Source: Saccharopolyspora soli (GTDB lineage: Bacteria; Actinomycetota; Actinomycetes; Mycobacteriales; Pseudonocardiaceae). Taken from it: DNA of 64,000 nucleotides. The notes under the pieces are model-generated. The model ran no database searches and was not told where the DNA came from. It saw nothing but the letters and a program-made list of their open reading frames with translations. The position numbers and the translations under genes are program-made. Below are positions 62,485 to 64,000 of the stretch, in pieces. The stretch lies in NCBI RefSeq assembly GCF_022678645.1, contig NZ_JALBWV010000001.1, positions 281,484-345,483 on the forward strand, in the 5' to 3' direction. Numbering within the stretch: position 1 is the first letter of the stretch; every line of letters begins with the position of its first letter.

Positions 62485-63348
62485 TCAGATTTGCGACGCC
62501 GCCGCGTGGGCGTCGAGTTCGGCCAGGGAAAGCCGATGGCGTGGTGGGTGGTCCACGGCGATCTGCCGGGTGACGGTGAGAGCGCTGTCCACGTGCAGCA
62601 GTTCGCCCGGCCGCAGCTCGTGCCAGCCGGGGTCCTCGTCCATTCGCTCGCTGGCCACCACGACCGCCGGGAAGTCGGCCAGCTGGGAGCTGCGAGTTCG
62701 GATGCGCCCGGCGGAACTGGCGTGGTCCAGGTAGCGGTCGCCGCGCGCGCCACCGGCGGCACGCTCCAGCACGTGCAACTGGTGCGTGTCCGGGTAGCGC
62801 AGCGCCCACAGTTCGGTTGGTGTGGTCAGCACCAGGTTGAGCGCGTACACGGGAAGCGAGTCGGCGATCCACCGCGCCGCAGCGGTGATTCCGGGACCAA
62901 CCGCACCACCGTGGGCGTCGATGTGCTTGGTGATCAGGGCGAAGAACCGTTCGGAATCGGTCTCGCCCTCGACCAGCGCGCGGTAGTCGCCGAGCTCGGC
63001 GTCCAACATCGGGAGATCGCCGATCACCCCGTTGTGGGCGAACAATCGGCCGTGCTGCTGGAAGGGGTGGGTGTTGCGCCGCTCCAGCGCACCGGTCGAG
63101 GCATAGCGGATGTGCGCGATGAAGGTGACCGACTTGCACTGCTTGGCCTCTTCGGCGAACCGCTGGTCCTCGTAGGCCGCGAGCGGGCACTTGTCCACCT
63201 GCGGTGTCCCGTCGGCGCTGAAGGTGCCGAGCCCGGTTCCGTCCGGTTCCCGGCGGCTCTGCCGCGCCAAGCTGTCGGGCGCTTCCAACAACCAGAACGT
63301 GGCGTGCACCCGCTTCGGCGCAGCCGACAACCCGAACAACCGGCACAT
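62485..63348 (-). CDS. Class II glutamine amidotransferase (EgtC-like)
   Basis: 287 residues. It begins MCRLFGLS with the N-terminal nucleophile Cys2; further class II blocks are REPDGTGLGTF, HIRYASTGALERRNTHPF and FAHNGVIGDL. Length and signatures fit the YafJ/EgtC group; no ergothioneine cluster adjoins it, so the substrate amide is unknown. ATG 63348 has GAGGAGG upstream. Confidence 0.88.
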   Translation of the reverse strand: MCRLFGLSAAPKRVHATFWLLEAPDSLARQSRREPDGTGLGTFSADGTPQVDKCPLAAYEDQRFAEEAKQCKSVTFIAHIRYASTGALERRNTHPFQQHGRLFAHNGVIGDLPMLDAELGDYRALVEGETDSERFFALITKHIDAHGGAVGPGITAAARWIADSLPVYALNLVLTTPTELWALRYPDTHQLHVLERAAGGARGDRYLDHASSAGRIRTRSSQLADFPAVVVASERMDEDPGWHELRPGELLHVDSALTVTRQIAVDHPPRHRLSLAELDAHAAASQI

Positions 63349-63583
63349 CGCGGCCTCCTCCTCGCCAGCCACCGCAACAGGACGGAGGTACCCGGGTTGG
63401 CCGTCGGATAATCCGCAGCCAATGGCCGGATTCGGGTGCTAGAGTCAGGGCCGTGACTGCCGGGTCGGCCTTGAGCCATGCGCGAGGAAGGTACCCGGCC
63501 ACGTCTTGATCGCCGGGCGGGCTCGTGGCCCGCCGCCCCCGTGGGCTTCGGGAAAGAAGTCTGCGGAGGAGGGAGGTGATCAG

Positions 63584-63835
63584 ATGAGTGCTCCGCATTC
63601 CGATTTCGATTCCGCGGCGTGGGACGCCTTCGCGTCCCAGCACGCGTCCGGTGACGTGGTTACCGGGCAGGTCGTTTCGGTCGTCCCGTTCGGTGCTTTC
63701 GTCGACGTGGCTGGCGTCCACGGCCTGCTGCACAAGGTCGAGTGGTCGGACGAGCCCGAGGTTGGCGCGGAAATCCGGGTCCGCATCGCTGAGATCGACG
63801 CCGAACGCCACCGGATGAGCTTGCGCACCGCGTAG
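63584..63835 (+). CDS. Small S1-domain RNA-binding protein
   Basis: 83 residues. An S1 domain with VTGQVVSVVPFGAFVDVAGVHGLLHKVEWS fills most of the protein. A strong GGAGG site precedes ATG 63584. A GC hairpin (GGCGGGC-TCGTG-GCCCGCC, 63516-63534) lies in its leader. It probably binds RNA or associates with ribosomes. It ends 20 bp before the poly-G tract. Confidence 0.88.
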   Translation: MSAPHSDFDSAAWDAFASQHASGDVVTGQVVSVVPFGAFVDVAGVHGLLHKVEWSDEPEVGAEIRVRIAEIDAERHRMSLRTA

Positions 63836-63855
63836 CCGATCGGCCCACCTGGCCG

Positions 63856-64000
<145 letters not shown>

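Overview
The window is about 64 kb of GC-rich DNA with strong GC third-position bias, many GTG/TTG starts and translational-coupling overlaps. The gene families (subtilisin-inhibitor-like protein, 3Fe-4S ferredoxin/P450 cassette, FHA/Ser-Thr kinase pair, DUF664 DinB protein, actinobacterial RibD-C/PTPS-like cluster, ABATE/CGNR regulator) point to an actinobacterium, most likely of the Pseudonocardiaceae (Saccharopolyspora-like). That placement is inferred from family content only. I see no rRNA, tRNA, CRISPR array or intact insertion sequence. The right end (about 63,855-64,000) is an almost pure G homopolymer and looks like a sequencing or assembly artefact at a contig end.

Layout, left to right. 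1-5.2 kb: end of a methyltransferase gene, then a leftward operon of an IlvD/Edd dehydratase and both aconitase X subunits, with a LysR gene upstream. 5.6-8.4 kb: a complete three-component P450 system (ferredoxin, reductase, P450) behind an AT-rich control region. 8.7-14.7 kb: a cluster combining a RibD-C-type reductase, a divergent PTPS/QueD-like protein, a Zn-dehydrogenase, a GT4 glycosyltransferase, a methyltransferase, an LPG-synthase-like membrane protein and a CDP-alcohol phosphatidyltransferase. It looks like a pathway joining pteridine- or pyrimidine-type enzymes to glycosylation and lipid steps, and I know of no described product. 14.7-18.4 kb: a secreted phosphodiester-glycosidase-like protein, then a tartrate dehydrogenase-type gene under a LysR regulator with two matching operators (TAGG-N5-CCTA). 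18.5-24 kb: a signalling module (membrane protein, FHA protein, transmembrane Ser/Thr kinase with three tandem four-cysteine extracellular repeats).

24.2-28.3 kb is the strongest candidate for an undescribed system: a three-gene operon of a small middle-component-like protein, a half-length Rad50/SMC-like coiled-coil protein with a CxxC/CxxC hook and degenerate Walker A, and a 679-aa protein ending in a PD-(D/E)XK nuclease motif. It sits behind an AT-rich promoter region and resembles Lamassu/ABC-three-component conflict systems with a minimal ATPase. 28.7-42.6 kb holds metabolic and regulatory genes (six-repeat DivIVA-domain protein, VOC and DinB proteins, SDR/MerR pair, DoxX, APC permease, NmrA protein, CGNR/MFS pair, cold-shock and Smr proteins) and two pseudogenes (PIG-L, LCM methyltransferase). 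42.9-47.9 kb is an island of eight small exported proteins, separated by strong hairpin terminators, including a new-looking family with two cysteines around a hydrophobic loop between Gly/Asp-rich tracts.

48-64 kb: an exported MGH1-type glycoside hydrolase, a Tat-type His-rich lipoprotein, an alpha/beta hydrolase with an SCP2-like partner, a GntR/MFS pair, an amino-acid permease/asparaginase operon led by a FadR-type regulator, (S)-ureidoglycine aminohydrolase, a VanY-like peptidase lipoprotein, an APH-family kinase, a class II glutamine amidotransferase and a small S1-domain protein. Several of these suit nitrogen scavenging and life on polymeric substrates.
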